Positions 1 to 8,469 are shown, counted from the stretch's first letter. The stretch is 18,657 nt of DNA from Clostridia bacterium (GCA_900769535.1 CAAGHB010000001.1:1-18657), one strand, 5' to 3'. Numbers and translations are program-made. Notes: generated by a model not told the origin, from the sequence alone.

Positions 1-467
<467 letters not shown>

Positions 468-669
468 ATTCTATCAAAAACAACCCTTTCAGGCCGTCTC
501 TAATCATAACTCAGAGCTTGAATGCTCTTCTCTCGAACACTAACTTCGTTAGTTCGTTCTTCCGTATCTACTGTTTAAAAAGTACATACTCTCAAATAAA
601 ATCTTATTTGGGTCCGTCTCTCGTTGTTTAATTTTCAAGGTCCTTCTCGCACCCGCTTTTTTCGGGCGC
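468..669 (-). other. rRNA operon leader (pre-16S transcribed spacer)
   Basis: This untranslated leader runs from the proximal promoter to mature 16S. It contains several local stems. 593-610 is a perfect 7-bp stem with a 4-nt loop. 535-559 has a 6-bp stem with a 3-nt loop and an outer GAAC/GTTC pairing. 512-527 is a 5-bp stem. 653-673 is a GC-rich stem with an A-rich loop, just after the expected transcription start. The octamer CCGTCTCT occurs twice on the plus strand, ending at 501 and at 621. The minus-strand stretch complementary to 623-645 contains CTTGAAAATTAAAC, which resembles boxA-like antitermination sequences of Firmicute rRNA leaders. That assignment is an inference. I see no protein-coding gene here. 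Confidence 0.6.
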
Positions 670-675
670 CTGATT

Positions 676-704
676 ATAATACCACACCACCTACCTGTTG
701 TCAA
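676..704 (-). promoter_or_regulatory. Proximal sigma-A-type promoter of the rRNA operon
   Basis: On the minus strand, TTGACA (704-699) is followed after exactly 17 bp by TATTAT (681-676). This places transcription start at about 669, some 200 nt before mature 16S. The sequence upstream of the -35 (705-800) is very rich in A and T tracts, as expected of an UP element at an rRNA promoter. This is the strongest promoter-like sequence in the region. Confidence 0.85.
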
Positions 705-807
705 CACTAAATTTCATATTTTTTTCGGTTTATTTAATTTGTCATTTTTTTCGACAATATCAAATGTTTTTTTAACAAATTGCTTAAAAAATGTTGATAC
801 ATATACC

Positions 808-819
808 GAAACCGGTTTC
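808..819. promoter_or_regulatory. 12-bp palindrome, LacI/CcpA-family operator-like
   Basis: GAAACCGGTTTC is a perfect 12-bp palindrome. With its minus-strand flanks it reads TGAAACCGGTTTCG. That matches the catabolite-responsive element consensus TGNAANCGNTNNCA everywhere except the last base. It lies about 8-19 bp downstream of the predicted start of the distal promoter, where a bound repressor would act as a roadblock. The identity of the binding protein is an inference from the consensus of this repressor family. Confidence 0.5.
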
Positions 820-832
820 AAACAGGGTATTT

Positions 833-861
833 ATTGTATTATATAAATATATATTTGTCAA
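833..861 (-). promoter_or_regulatory. Distal sigma-A-type promoter upstream of the rRNA operon
   Basis: On the minus strand, a perfect TTGACA (861-856) is followed after 17 bp by TACAAT (838-833), so transcription would start near 826. The -35 begins only 13 bp after the sigF stop codon. With the promoter at 676-704 it makes a tandem P1/P2 arrangement like that known for Bacillus rrn operons. No coding sequence lies between it and the 16S gene, so the rRNA operon is its only evident target. Confidence 0.7.
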
Positions 862-873
862 AATATACTATAT

Positions 874-1545
874 TTATACGGCCGACTTACTTTCGCCGTT
901 TAAATATTTTTTTAATTGAAGCAGTATTGCCTTTTCACGTCTGGAAATCTGCACCTGCGTCATACCAAGCTGTTTCGCCGTTTGGGACTGTGTTTTTTCA
1001 CCAAAATAACGCAGCTCGATTATGCGTCTGTCCCTTTCGTCGAGAATGGCCACTGCCGCATCAACCATAACGCGATTGTATATGCTGTCGCGCTCATCAA
1101 AAGCAATATCAAGCTCGGACTGTTCCTCCGAATCGGTCACAGTCAAAGAAACCGGTGTAGCACCTGCACAAATTGCTTCCGCAATCTGTTCCGCCTCCAC
1201 CCCCATCTTCTCAGCAAGCTCGGCTACGGTTGGCTCTCGGCCCATTTTAAGCGAAAGGCGATTTCTCTCACGCGAAACGCGCAGGGACAATTCCTTTAAC
1301 GAACGGCTGACTTTTACGGCACCGCCGTCACGAAAGATTCTCTTTATTTCACCGAGAATCGCAGGAACCGCATAGGTTGAAAAACAAAGACCTCGTTCCT
1401 CTTCAAAGCGGTCGGCGGCTTTTATGAGCCCTACGCAACCCGCCTGATACAAATCGTCGTATTCGACTCCTCTGCCAACAAATCGGTGGCAACAGGAATG
1501 AACGAGCCCTAAATTTTCGGTGATTAAATCATTACGCTCAGCCAT
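874..1545 (-). CDS. sigF: RNA polymerase sigma factor SigF (SpoIIAC), forespore-specific, short N-terminus
   Basis: SigF is the first compartment-specific sporulation sigma factor. It directs RNA polymerase in the forespore once released from SpoIIAB. The 223-aa product starts directly in region 2 (NLGLVHSCCHRF, then YDDLYQAGCVGL). Next comes region 2.4/3 with STYAVPAILGEIKRIFRD and VSRSLKEL. It ends with a region 4 helix-turn-helix around TQSQTAKQLGMTQVQISR, residues about 184-201. The family is usually about 250 aa. Here the roughly 25 residues of region 1.2 are missing, and a stop codon in frame 11 codons upstream excludes a longer start. The ATG at 1545 overlaps the end of spoIIAB by 8 bp with AGGA just upstream, so the two are translationally coupled. 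Third and last gene of the spoIIA operon. Gene order makes SigF far more likely than SigG or SigB. Confidence 0.93.
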   Translation of the reverse strand: MAERNDLITENLGLVHSCCHRFVGRGVEYDDLYQAGCVGLIKAADRFEEERGLCFSTYAVPAILGEIKRIFRDGGAVKVSRSLKELSLRVSRERNRLSLKMGREPTVAELAEKMGVEAEQIAEAICAGATPVSLTVTDSEEQSELDIAFDERDSIYNRVMVDAAVAILDERDRRIIELRYFGEKTQSQTAKQLGMTQVQISRREKAILLQLKKYLNGESKSAV

Positions 1546-1981
1546 TTGCTCGCGTCCTGTACGAAAGCTGTTTTGTCAAAATTACGGTGGTGCCTTTGCC
1601 GAGCTTTGAACGAACATTCAGCTTGTCCATAAACGAGCCCATTACTGCAAAGCCGAGCCCTGCTCTTTCGCCGCCTGCTGTGGTATAAAGCGGTTCCATG
1701 GCTTTTTTTACGTCCTCGATACCGCAACCTCTGTCACGAACGGTGATTTTGACCAGGCGATTCTCGAATATTCTGACGGTTATGTAAACGGTATCGATGC
1801 GTTCACTGTAAGCGTGGACAATGCAGTTTGTCACCGCTTCGGACACGGCCGTTTTTATATCGTTGATTTCCTCAATGGTCGGGTCGAGCTGGGCAATAAA
1901 TGATGCCACGGCTACTCTTGCAAACGCTTCATTTGACGAGCAAGAAAGCACGTTTATTTTTACCTCATTTATCGGTTTCAT
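1538..1981 (-). CDS. spoIIAB: Anti-sigma F factor and serine kinase SpoIIAB
   Basis: SpoIIAB binds and holds SigF inactive in the predivisional cell, and phosphorylates SpoIIAA using ATP. The 147-aa protein is a single GHKL/HATPase_c domain. The N box is SEAVTNCIVHAY with the catalytic Glu and Mg-binding Asn. The G1 box is DRGCGIEDV, and the G2 box is GERAGLGFAVM. Length matches the family (about 145 aa). The start at 1981 has an ideal GAGGAGG ribosome site 8 nt upstream (1990-1996). It overlaps the end of spoIIAA by 17 bp and the start of sigF by 8 bp, the usual coupled layout of this operon. No motif residue looks damaged. Confidence 0.96.
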   Translation of the reverse strand: MKPINEVKINVLSCSSNEAFARVAVASFIAQLDPTIEEINDIKTAVSEAVTNCIVHAYSERIDTVYITVRIFENRLVKITVRDRGCGIEDVKKAMEPLYTTAGGERAGLGFAVMGSFMDKLNVRSKLGKGTTVILTKQLSYRTRANG

Positions 1982-2300
1982 TTTTATATCCTCCTCTGTC
2001 GATTACGGCAAGCCGTTCAAGACCTGAAAGCCGCATTACCTTATATATTTGCGGGGACGTGTTTGTAATATGCAATTCAGCACCGATTTCGCGCGTTTTT
2101 TTATACCGACCCATTACAAGTCCTATACCGGACGAATCCATAAAGGTCAAATCGCGAAAATCAATTATCACGAGTGTCGGTCGATTTTCATCAATCGATT
2201 TGTCAATTTCCTCGCGGATAGATGCCGCCGCGTGATGATCAAGCTCACCGTCAAGCCGTGCGGTCACAACCTCTCCCGTTACGTCAATGTTTACCGGCAT
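1965..2300 (-). CDS. spoIIAA: Anti-anti-sigma F factor SpoIIAA
   Basis: SpoIIAA, when unphosphorylated, binds SpoIIAB and frees SigF. SpoIIAB inactivates it by phosphorylation and SpoIIE reactivates it. The 111-aa product is one STAS domain. The phosphoserine lies in the conserved FMDSSGIGLVMGRY stretch, residues about 53-66, at the position of Ser58 in Bacillus subtilis. The ATG at 2300 has AAGGAAG about 10 nt upstream. It is the first gene of the operon, with the folC terminator 34 bp upstream. In Bacillus the operon is driven by sigma-H. I could not find a convincing sigma-H or sigma-A promoter between the terminator and the start, so the real promoter is unidentified. Confidence 0.95.
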   Translation of the reverse strand: MPVNIDVTGEVVTARLDGELDHHAAASIREEIDKSIDENRPTLVIIDFRDLTFMDSSGIGLVMGRYKKTREIGAELHITNTSPQIYKVMRLSGLERLAVIDRGGYKNETDK

Positions 2301-2334
2301 TTTTTGACACTTCCTTTGTTTATAAAATGGGCAT

Positions 2335-2377
2335 AAAAATACCCGTTACCTTAATATATAAGGAAACGGGTATTTTT
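2335..2377 (-). terminator. Intrinsic terminator after valS-folC
   Basis: Two arms, 2335-2353 and 2360-2377, pair through AAATACCCGTT and its complement plus an inner CCTT/AAGG, with single mismatched bases between. On the minus strand the hairpin ends in a T-rich run (GTATTTTTATG). The flanks are also A/T-rich on the other side. It separates folC from spoIIAA, so the two operons are probably transcribed independently. Confidence 0.85.
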
Positions 2378-2408
2378 TTATAGAAAAGCGTGTCGGCTAA
2401 TTCTGTAT

Positions 2409-3671
2409 TTATTTGTAAAATTCGATAAGCTTCGGTCGAATTGCCGATGCGAGATAAAGTGAGCCGCAGACGATAACGGGGCTGTCCCCTGCCATCGAGC
2501 GCGAAAGGGCTATTGCGCGATTGTATGAATCGGCAATAGTCACAGAGGGACAATATTTCCGTGCGACCTTTTTTAGCTCGGATGCAGTCATTGTGCGGGG
2601 ATTCGGCACCTTGACCGTGATTATATCGGAAAAATCGGGTGCAAGGATACCGAGGGTTTCGTCAACGTCCTTGTCGGCAAGCATTCCCATTATTGCTACA
2701 ACCTTTTTATCCCCGAAAACGTCCTTTAAAGCAGATGAAAGAGCCCTTGCTCCATTCGGGTTATGTGCGCCGTCAAGCAGCACGACGGGGTTATCTGAAA
2801 TAAGCTCCATTCGGGCGGCAAAAAGCGTCTTTTCAATTCCGCTGATAATATTTTCAGGTAAAATGCCGATTTTGAGAGCCGCTTCGATGGCTGTAATCGC
2901 ATTGAGCCGCTGATGAGCGCCGATTAGGCGAAGATTAAACTCCATCCCTTTATAATTCACCCTGCTGCCGCAAATGCGGTTGTCCTCAAAAGAAAAATCG
3001 GTTGACGGAATAACAAGTTCACTGCCATTAAGCTGAGCCGTTTTTGAAACAACATCTGCCGCTTCTTTATACTGGTCGGGGTACATAACTGTCGGTGCGG
3101 CTTTTTTAATAATTCCGCATTTTTCATGCGCTATTTGCGACACGGTATCACCAAGCACGGCGGTATGGTCAAAGTCAATTCGTGTAATGACCGATACCTC
3201 GGGTGACTCGATTATATTAGTCGCGTCAAGGCGACCTCCCATACCCACTTCGAGTACGGCAAAATCGCAACCCTTTTCCTTAAAATAGATAAAGGCGGCG
3301 CAGGTAATTAACTCAAATTCGGTAACAGTTAGTCCTTCGCTGTCCACCCTTTCGATAAGCGGAGCTAAAAAGGTTATTATCCTTGCAAAATCCGTCTTTG
3401 AAATCATTTCGCCGTTTATTTGAATTCGTTCACGAAAATCGATTACGTAAGGCGATATGTAAAGACCTGTTTTTTTATTTGACTCGATTAAAATATTGCT
3501 AAGCATTGTGCTGACGGAGCCCTTTCCGTTGGTCCCTGCGATATGGATAAAGCGCATATCCCGCTGTGGATTATTACACAGCTCGGTTATGCGCCTGATG
3601 CTATCCAAACCGGGACGGCTGCCGAATTTCTGCCTTGAATGCACGAAGCTCAGCGCTTCCCTATAATTCAT
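2409..3671 (-). CDS. folC: Bifunctional folylpolyglutamate synthase / dihydrofolate synthase FolC
   Basis: FolC adds glutamate to dihydropteroate and/or to folates using ATP, which retains folate in the cell. The 420-aa protein has the Mur-ligase-type layout. The P-loop is [15 protein letters not shown] (residues 43-57). [17 protein letters not shown] follows at 71-87, then the Mg-binding [12 protein letters not shown] at 141-152. [21 protein letters not shown] spans about 169-189, and the C-terminal-domain motif DGAHNPNG is at 300-307. Length is normal. The start ATG at 3671 overlaps the valS stop in an ATGA, so translation is probably coupled and no separate ribosome site is needed. valS-folC is a common gene pair in Firmicutes. 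Whether it has both activities or only polyglutamylation cannot be told from motifs alone. Confidence 0.95.
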   Translation of the reverse strand: MNYREALSFVHSRQKFGSRPGLDSIRRITELCNNPQRDMRFIHIAGTNGKGSVSTMLSNILIESNKKTGLYISPYVIDFRERIQINGEMISKTDFARIITFLAPLIERVDSEGLTVTEFELITCAAFIYFKEKGCDFAVLEVGMGGRLDATNIIESPEVSVITRIDFDHTAVLGDTVSQIAHEKCGIIKKAAPTVMYPDQYKEAADVVSKTAQLNGSELVIPSTDFSFEDNRICGSRVNYKGMEFNLRLIGAHQRLNAITAIEAALKIGILPENIISGIEKTLFAARMELISDNPVVLLDGAHNPNGARALSSALKDVFGDKKVVAIMGMLADKDVDETLGILAPDFSDIITVKVPNPRTMTASELKKVARKYCPSVTIADSYNRAIALSRSMAGDSPVIVCGSLYLASAIRPKLIEFYK

Positions 3672-6292
3672 TGTAACGCTTTCAGCCTTTCTTCGACCAT
3701 TGATAGCTTTTCTTTATATACTTCGAGGTTCTTTCTCTGCTCGGCAACAACCTTTTCGGGTGCCTTGCTGACAAAGCCGGGATTGTTCAGCTTGTTTTCG
3801 ACAAACTGAATGTCCTTTAATACCGCTTCTTTTTCCTTATTGAGACGGGCTCTTTCGGCCTCGAAATCGATAAGGTCGCCAAGCGGCATATAAATCTTTG
3901 CATCGTCGGTGATGATTGTAACTGCTGACGGATCAACGTTAGCCACGTTTATCTCGACCTCGGAAGCATAAGCGAGACGCTTAAAGAATACTGCGCCCGA
4001 TTCAAAGGTATCGCCGTAGGTGCTTTCGATGATAACCTTTGCCTTTCGTGACGGAGGTACGTTCATCTCGTTACGACGAACACGAATGGCACGGATACCC
4101 TTTACAATTCGCTCGAATTCAGCTTCTTCGGCGGTAAATTCGAGGTCCTGGCTGTATTCAGGCCACTTTGAAACCATTATGCTGTCGCCCTCGTGAGGGA
4201 GTGACTGCCAAATTTCTTCGGTGATAAAGGGCATAAAGGGATGGAGCAGCTGCAACATTCCCGTCATGACGTAAACGAGGACTGCACGGGCGGTATCGGC
4301 TGCTTTTTCGTCCTCGGAATTGAGGCGAACCTTTGAAAGCTCGATGTACCAGTCGCAGAAAATATCCCAAATGAAATCGTAAAGCTTCTGTACCGCTACG
4401 CCGATTTCGAACTTGTCGAGATTTTCGGTTACGTCCTTGACCAAATTATTGTACTTTGACAATACCCACTTATCCTCTAACGAGAGTTCGTCGGGTAAAT
4501 AGGGCGCCTTTTGGTCCTCGGGGAGATTCATAAGGATAAAGCGTGATGCGTTCCACAGCTTGTTGGCAAAATTGCGCGATGATTCAACCTTTTCGGGAAT
4601 GTAGCGCATATCGTTACCGGGGCTGTTTCCCGTTGCGAGAGAGAAGCGAAGCGCATCGGCGCCGTATTTTTCAATTTCGAGGAGAGGGTCAACGCCGTTT
4701 CCAAGCGATTTTGACATTTTTCGTCCCTGGGCATCACGGACAATACCATGAATGAGTACAGTGTCGAAAGGAACTTCGCCCGTATATTCGAGGGCGGAGA
4801 AAATCATTCGTGCAACCCAGAAGAATATAATATCGTATCCTGTAACGAGTGTATTTGTTGGATAGAAATATTTTAAATCCTCGGTGCTTTCGGGCCAACC
4901 AAGAGTTGAGAAGGGCCAAAGCGCAGACGAGAACCAGGTGTCAAGGGTATCCTCATCCCTATCAAGATGGGTACAACCGCACTTTGTACAAACGGTGGGT
5001 TCTTCCTTCGCTACGATGGTTTCGCCGCAATCGGCACAGTACCATGCAGGAATACGATGGCCCCACCAAAGCTGACGCGAAATACACCAGTCCTTGATAT
5101 TCTCCATCCAGTTATAATAAATTTTATCAAATCGTTCGGGAATGAACTTTACCTCGCCGTCGCGAACCGCTTTTATAGCCGGCTTTGCAAGGGGTTCCAT
5201 TTTTACAAACCACTGCTTTGATACACGGGGCTCAACTGTGGTATGGCAACGATAGCAGGCGCCAACATTATGAGAATAATCCTCAACCTTTATAAGTGCG
5301 CCTTCGGCTTCGAGGTCGGCTACAATTGCCTTTCTTGCCTCGTATCTATCCATTCCGGCATACTTGGGATATTCGTCGGTAATCTTTGCATCGTCGGTCA
5401 TTACGTTGATAACCGGAAGATTGTGACGGAGTCCTACCTCAAAGTCATTCGGGTCGTGGGCAGGTGTAATCTTTACAACGCCGGTACCGAAATCCATTTC
5501 GACATAGTCGTCGGCAACAACGGGAATTTCGCGTTTAACCAGAGGCAACGTAACTGTTTTCCCTACAACGTCCTTGTATCTTTCGTCATTCGGGTTTACG
5601 GCAAGTGCTGTATCGCCGAGCAAGGTCTCGGGACGAGTGGTTGCGATATTCATATATCCGCTTCCGTCGGTGAAGGGATAACGTACGTGCCAGAAATGTC
5701 CTTGCTGGTCCTCGTATTCAACCTCTGCCTCGGAAATTGAGGTAAGGCAGGTCGGACACCAGTTGATAATCTTTTCTCCGCGATAGATGAGACCCTTTTC
5801 ATAAAGGCGAACAAAAACCTCGTTTACCGCCTTATTGCATCCTTCGTCGAGGGTAAATCTTTCTCTATCCCAGTCGCAAGACGAGCCGAGCTTTTTAAGC
5901 TGTTCGACAATTCTGCCGCCGTAGGTGCGTTTCCAGTCCCAAGCTCTTTCAAGGAATTTCTCTCTTCCGAGATCCTCCTTCTTTAAGCCCTCCTCGGCCA
6001 TAGCTGCAACAATCTTTGCCTCAGTAGCGATTGAAGCATGGTCGGTACCGGGAAGCCAAAGGGTCGCTCTGCCCTGCATTCTTCTGAAACGGATAAGAAT
6101 ATCTTGAAGTGTATTGTCAAGGGCGTGTCCCATGTGAAGCTGACCTGTGATATTGGGTGGGGGTATAACGATGGTGTAGGGTTCCTTTTCGGGATCAATT
6201 TCCGCATGGAAAAATCCGCCGTCAACCCAAAATTTATAAAGTCGGTCCTCTACCGATTGGGGATCGTATGTTTTTGCTAATTCTCTGCTCAT
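3668..6292 (-). CDS. valS: Valyl-tRNA synthetase ValS
   Basis: This class I synthetase joins valine to tRNA-Val in the cytoplasm and edits mischarged threonine. The HIGH signature is HMGH (residues 53-56, within [13 protein letters not shown]). The connective editing domain includes [14 protein letters not shown] zinc-ribbon-like insertion has Cys at 419, 422, 435 and 438. The second signature is KMSKS (525-529). An alpha-helical anticodon-binding domain follows, ending in the charged coiled-coil arm typical of ValS. Total is 874 aa, which is normal. I chose the ATG at 6292 because AGGAGG sits at 6299-6304. An in-frame ATG 8 codons upstream has no ribosome site. The promoter is at 6326-6354, leaving a leader of only about 27 nt. 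Confidence 0.98.
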   Translation of the reverse strand: MSRELAKTYDPQSVEDRLYKFWVDGGFFHAEIDPEKEPYTIVIPPPNITGQLHMGHALDNTLQDILIRFRRMQGRATLWLPGTDHASIATEAKIVAAMAEEGLKKEDLGREKFLERAWDWKRTYGGRIVEQLKKLGSSCDWDRERFTLDEGCNKAVNEVFVRLYEKGLIYRGEKIINWCPTCLTSISEAEVEYEDQQGHFWHVRYPFTDGSGYMNIATTRPETLLGDTALAVNPNDERYKDVVGKTVTLPLVKREIPVVADDYVEMDFGTGVVKITPAHDPNDFEVGLRHNLPVINVMTDDAKITDEYPKYAGMDRYEARKAIVADLEAEGALIKVEDYSHNVGACYRCHTTVEPRVSKQWFVKMEPLAKPAIKAVRDGEVKFIPERFDKIYYNWMENIKDWCISRQLWWGHRIPAWYCADCGETIVAKEEPTVCTKCGCTHLDRDEDTLDTWFSSALWPFSTLGWPESTEDLKYFYPTNTLVTGYDIIFFWVARMIFSALEYTGEVPFDTVLIHGIVRDAQGRKMSKSLGNGVDPLLEIEKYGADALRFSLATGNSPGNDMRYIPEKVESSRNFANKLWNASRFILMNLPEDQKAPYLPDELSLEDKWVLSKYNNLVKDVTENLDKFEIGVAVQKLYDFIWDIFCDWYIELSKVRLNSEDEKAADTARAVLVYVMTGMLQLLHPFMPFITEEIWQSLPHEGDSIMVSKWPEYSQDLEFTAEEAEFERIVKGIRAIRVRRNEMNVPPSRKAKVIIESTYGDTFESGAVFFKRLAYASEVEINVANVDPSAVTIITDDAKIYMPLGDLIDFEAERARLNKEKEAVLKDIQFVENKLNNPGFVSKAPEKVVAEQRKNLEVYKEKLSMVEERLKALQ

Positions 6293-6325
6293 GTAAATCC
6301 TCCTCGCAGATTCCATATAAGTAAT

Positions 6326-6354
6326 ATTCTATCTATTTATTCAATTTTTGTCAA
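6326..6354 (-). promoter_or_regulatory. Sigma-A-type promoter of valS-folC
   Basis: On the minus strand a perfect TTGACA (6354-6349) is followed after 17 bp by TAGAAT (6331-6326). The predicted start is near 6319, so the untranslated leader is about 27 nt. That is too short for a T-box riboswitch. Confidence 0.75.
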
Positions 6355-6411
6355 ATATTTTATGATACTTCTGCATATTCTTTTATAAGAGTTGAAAAAG
6401 CGATTAAGTCA

Positions 6412-6427
6412 GTACCAATAATGGTAC
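6412..6427. promoter_or_regulatory. Inverted repeat upstream of a TATAAT box, possible operator
   Basis: GTACCA and TGGTAC are perfect 6-bp arms separated by 4 bp. On the plus strand a TATAAT box follows at 6444-6449, just ahead of the 66-aa protein gene. A -35 at the normal distance (6421-6426, ATGGTA) is poor and overlaps the right arm. This suggests a promoter that needs, or is blocked by, a regulator at the repeat. That role is an inference. Confidence 0.35.
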
Positions 6428-6481
6428 ATCTTCTTTGCTAAACTATAATCAACGAAACAAAACAAACCAGGAGGAATCAAA

Positions 6482-6682
6482 ATGACAAACACACAAATTT
6501 TATGCACCATATTTGAAGGATTTATGATTATACTGCTTATTTTCGGATTTATTTTCGAGGACAAGCTTATCGCCTTCGAGGACAAACTGATTAGACGTAT
6601 GAAAGCAAAACGACACAAAGCCAATAAGAGCAAAATAATCGAATTTATGCCCTATACAAAAAATACCAACATAGCAAAATAA
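6482..6682 (+). CDS. Small single-pass membrane protein of unknown function (66 aa)
   Basis: I do not recognise a named family. The start is supported by a strong ribosome site (CAGGAGGAATC, AGGAGG at 6469-6474) with normal spacing. The stop falls directly at a terminator, so this looks like a real single-gene unit. Residues 6-25 form one hydrophobic segment. A charged heptad, FEDKLIA then FEDKLIR (residues 25-38), follows as a tandem duplication also visible in the DNA. A very basic tail rich in Lys and Arg comes next. The likely topology is N-terminus out with a basic cytoplasmic tail (positive-inside rule). It is divergent from valS and convergent with the lipoprotein gene. A small regulatory membrane protein is one possibility. 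The sequence gives no function. Confidence 0.75.
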   Translation: MTNTQILCTIFEGFMIILLIFGFIFEDKLIAFEDKLIRRMKAKRHKANKSKIIEFMPYTKNTNIAK

Positions 6683-6720
6683 TAAACGTCCACTCTCCTT
6701 TCGGTGAGTGGACGTTTATT
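6681..6720. terminator. Bidirectional terminator between convergent genes
   Basis: AATAAACGTCCACTC (6681-6695) pairs perfectly with 6706-6720. An inner CC/GG pair sits around a 4-nt loop at 6699-6702. The left arm overlaps the stop codon of the 66-aa protein gene. The hairpin ends 6 bp before the stop codon of the lipoprotein gene, which is on the other strand. A/T ends on both sides let it serve both genes. Confidence 0.85.
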
Positions 6721-6725
6721 ATAAA

Positions 6726-8339
6726 TCACATATACTGCAATATATTTTTTGCGTGGACGAACTTAAATACGCCTTTTTTGTTTTTTAACAGTTGGGTTAT
6801 AATTTTATCAACCTGAGCAAATTCGTATCCTGTAAAATCATTTGACGACAGTTCGATTAAAAAATACATCGGCGCAACCGAAATCGGCTCGGCATTCGTA
6901 ATCCAATTCTCGAATCCTTCAACATCGGTAAAGCTCATAGAAGCGGTAATATTGGTTTCGGTTTCGGGAACTGTAAGCCCGTCAAGCATATCATTATAGC
7001 TACTCAACGTATATATCTTTTCGCCGTCGCTGACAACGTCTATTCCGCACATTTTCAGAAAATATTCGTTCACCCTTCTGAACTTATCGGCGGTTGAAGG
7101 CGTCATTACGCTTAAATTCATAATTCCGCAGCCGAGGTCGGCAGAAATCAGCATATCGTTGTTCGTTCTGTTTTGTCTGAACCATTTTGCAATCGGTGGA
7201 GCAAGCTCGTATAAGACGGGATGAAACTCGACCGATATTGCTGAATTTTCACTCTTTTGACCCCAAACGGTATAGGCAGTTCGCTGAATATCCGCCAACG
7301 AATCAACGTTATAGTGAATTGATGCATATATCATATTCTTATTCAGCGTTTTATTCTCGTACTTTGGATTATTGCTTGAATATTCAATGGTTGCCGATGA
7401 TAAAAGGGTTGTATTGGCGAAATTACCGACATTGATGATTCCAAATCCGTTTGAACTGAATGTGTTTACGAGCGCAGAACTCATCTTACGATCGGTAAAG
7501 ACATAGCAAACCTCGTTCCAATCAGGACGTCCGATAAGGTTGGACAGCATTTCGGTTTCCCATTCCTCAGAAAAATCAAAATCAATAACAAGCGCCTTTA
7601 TTGCATACAAATAATCGGCAAAGCCGGTTGACTTCGACGCAAAGCCGAGATAGCGGATTGATGACTGGGGTAAGCAATTTTCGATTATATAGTCGTATGC
7701 TTCCCGTTTATTCTTAAACTGGCCGCGTATGTCAATAAGCGGCTTGTTCGTAAGCACGGGACTGACAAGTGATGTAGTATTTTCGGTTACAAGAAGGTAC
7801 TCCGACTGAATTGCTACATTATTTGCAACGGTGTATTCGTACGGATTATCATCGGAATATGTTATCGCGCCTTTTATATACTTTGAAAAGCGCTTTATTG
7901 CTTCGGCAGGGGTTGTCCTCTTGAAATAAAAGCCGTATTCGCTGGACAGATATTCAAACCAAAATTCGTCGGCGGCACTTCCGCTGTGCAAATAAATCGC
8001 ACCGCCGTAATTTCGGGCAACCAATCCTTGAAGCGAACGCAGGGTTTCGATAGTATCGGCATCCGACTGCGAAACATCAATGAGGCAAATATCAGTGACC
8101 TCCGCGGTATTGTAAAACACGTTTTTAAGGGTCATTTTATTAAGCACGGGTTCAGTTCGTGCTATCATACCCTCATAACGAATATCCACCTCCGGTGAAG
8201 CGGATTCGCTCGACACGCCATCAGATGAATCAAGCACCGATAAATCGGAATCATGATTATCCTTATTCGACGTCTCGGCACATGAAACCATAGATAGCAA
8301 AAGGCAAATGAGCGCTATAACTGAAACGAATCTTTTCAT
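6726..8339 (-). CDS. Lipoprotein, GxGYxYP-domain-like (function unknown)
   Basis: The 537-aa product begins with a lipoprotein signal. A short basic start is followed by a hydrophobic core, and MVSC provides a lipobox with the lipidated Cys at residue 20. A Ser/Asp-rich linker follows, so the protein should be anchored to the outer face of the membrane. The segment DICLIDVSQSDADTIETLRS followed by LQGLVARN resembles the N-terminal part of GxGYxYP proteins, where LQGLVNR is typical. A later stretch, GCGIMNLSVM followed by RRVNEYFLKMCGID, sits where those proteins carry the GxGYxYP motif. Here the motif is degenerate. The family is linked to carbohydrate-related loci but has no settled activity. 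The start at 8339 is chosen for AAGGAGGG at 8350-8357 and the signal peptide; a longer in-frame start lacks both. It is transcribed alone. Confidence 0.75.
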   Translation of the reverse strand: MKRFVSVIALICLLLSMVSCAETSNKDNHDSDLSVLDSSDGVSSESASPEVDIRYEGMIARTEPVLNKMTLKNVFYNTAEVTDICLIDVSQSDADTIETLRSLQGLVARNYGGAIYLHSGSAADEFWFEYLSSEYGFYFKRTTPAEAIKRFSKYIKGAITYSDDNPYEYTVANNVAIQSEYLLVTENTTSLVSPVLTNKPLIDIRGQFKNKREAYDYIIENCLPQSSIRYLGFASKSTGFADYLYAIKALVIDFDFSEEWETEMLSNLIGRPDWNEVCYVFTDRKMSSALVNTFSSNGFGIINVGNFANTTLLSSATIEYSSNNPKYENKTLNKNMIYASIHYNVDSLADIQRTAYTVWGQKSENSAISVEFHPVLYELAPPIAKWFRQNRTNNDMLISADLGCGIMNLSVMTPSTADKFRRVNEYFLKMCGIDVVSDGEKIYTLSSYNDMLDGLTVPETETNITASMSFTDVEGFENWITNAEPISVAPMYFLIELSSNDFTGYEFAQVDKIITQLLKNKKGVFKFVHAKNILQYM

Positions 8340-8373
8340 AACATTTAATCCCTCCTTATTTGAGGATGAAAAT

Positions 8374-8402
8374 ATCATATCACATTATTCCGAATTTATC
8401 AA
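8374..8402 (-). promoter_or_regulatory. Sigma-A-type promoter of the lipoprotein gene
   Basis: On the minus strand, TTGATA (8402-8397) is followed after 17 bp by TATGAT (8379-8374). The predicted start is near 8367, with the ribosome site AAGGAGGG at 8357-8350. It is back to back with the promoter of the TSCPD gene, about 40 bp away. Confidence 0.65.
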
Positions 8403-8441
8403 CTTATGATAAAAATTCTCTGTATTTATGGATAAATCGGC

Positions 8442-8469
8442 TTGTAAAATTCACAGAAAATGATATAAT
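8442..8469 (+). promoter_or_regulatory. Sigma-A-type promoter of the TSCPD gene
   Basis: TTGTAA (8442-8447) and a perfect TATAAT (8464-8469) are separated by 16 bp. The start would fall near 8476. AAGGAG at 8483-8488 precedes the ATG at 8496 by 7 nt, so the leader is very short. Confidence 0.65.

Noticed and set aside
2378..2430. Sigma-H-like -10 (ACAGAAT) upstream of spoIIAA
   Set aside because: There is no AGGA-type -35 at the right distance, and the site lies inside the end of folC, upstream of a strong terminator.
5243..5740. 165-codon plus-strand frame antisense to valS
   Set aside because: It is a shadow of the valS coding frame, with no ribosome site or recognisable domain.
6293..6480. 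T-box riboswitch ahead of valS
   Set aside because: The leader is about 27 nt and no antiterminator core sequence is visible.
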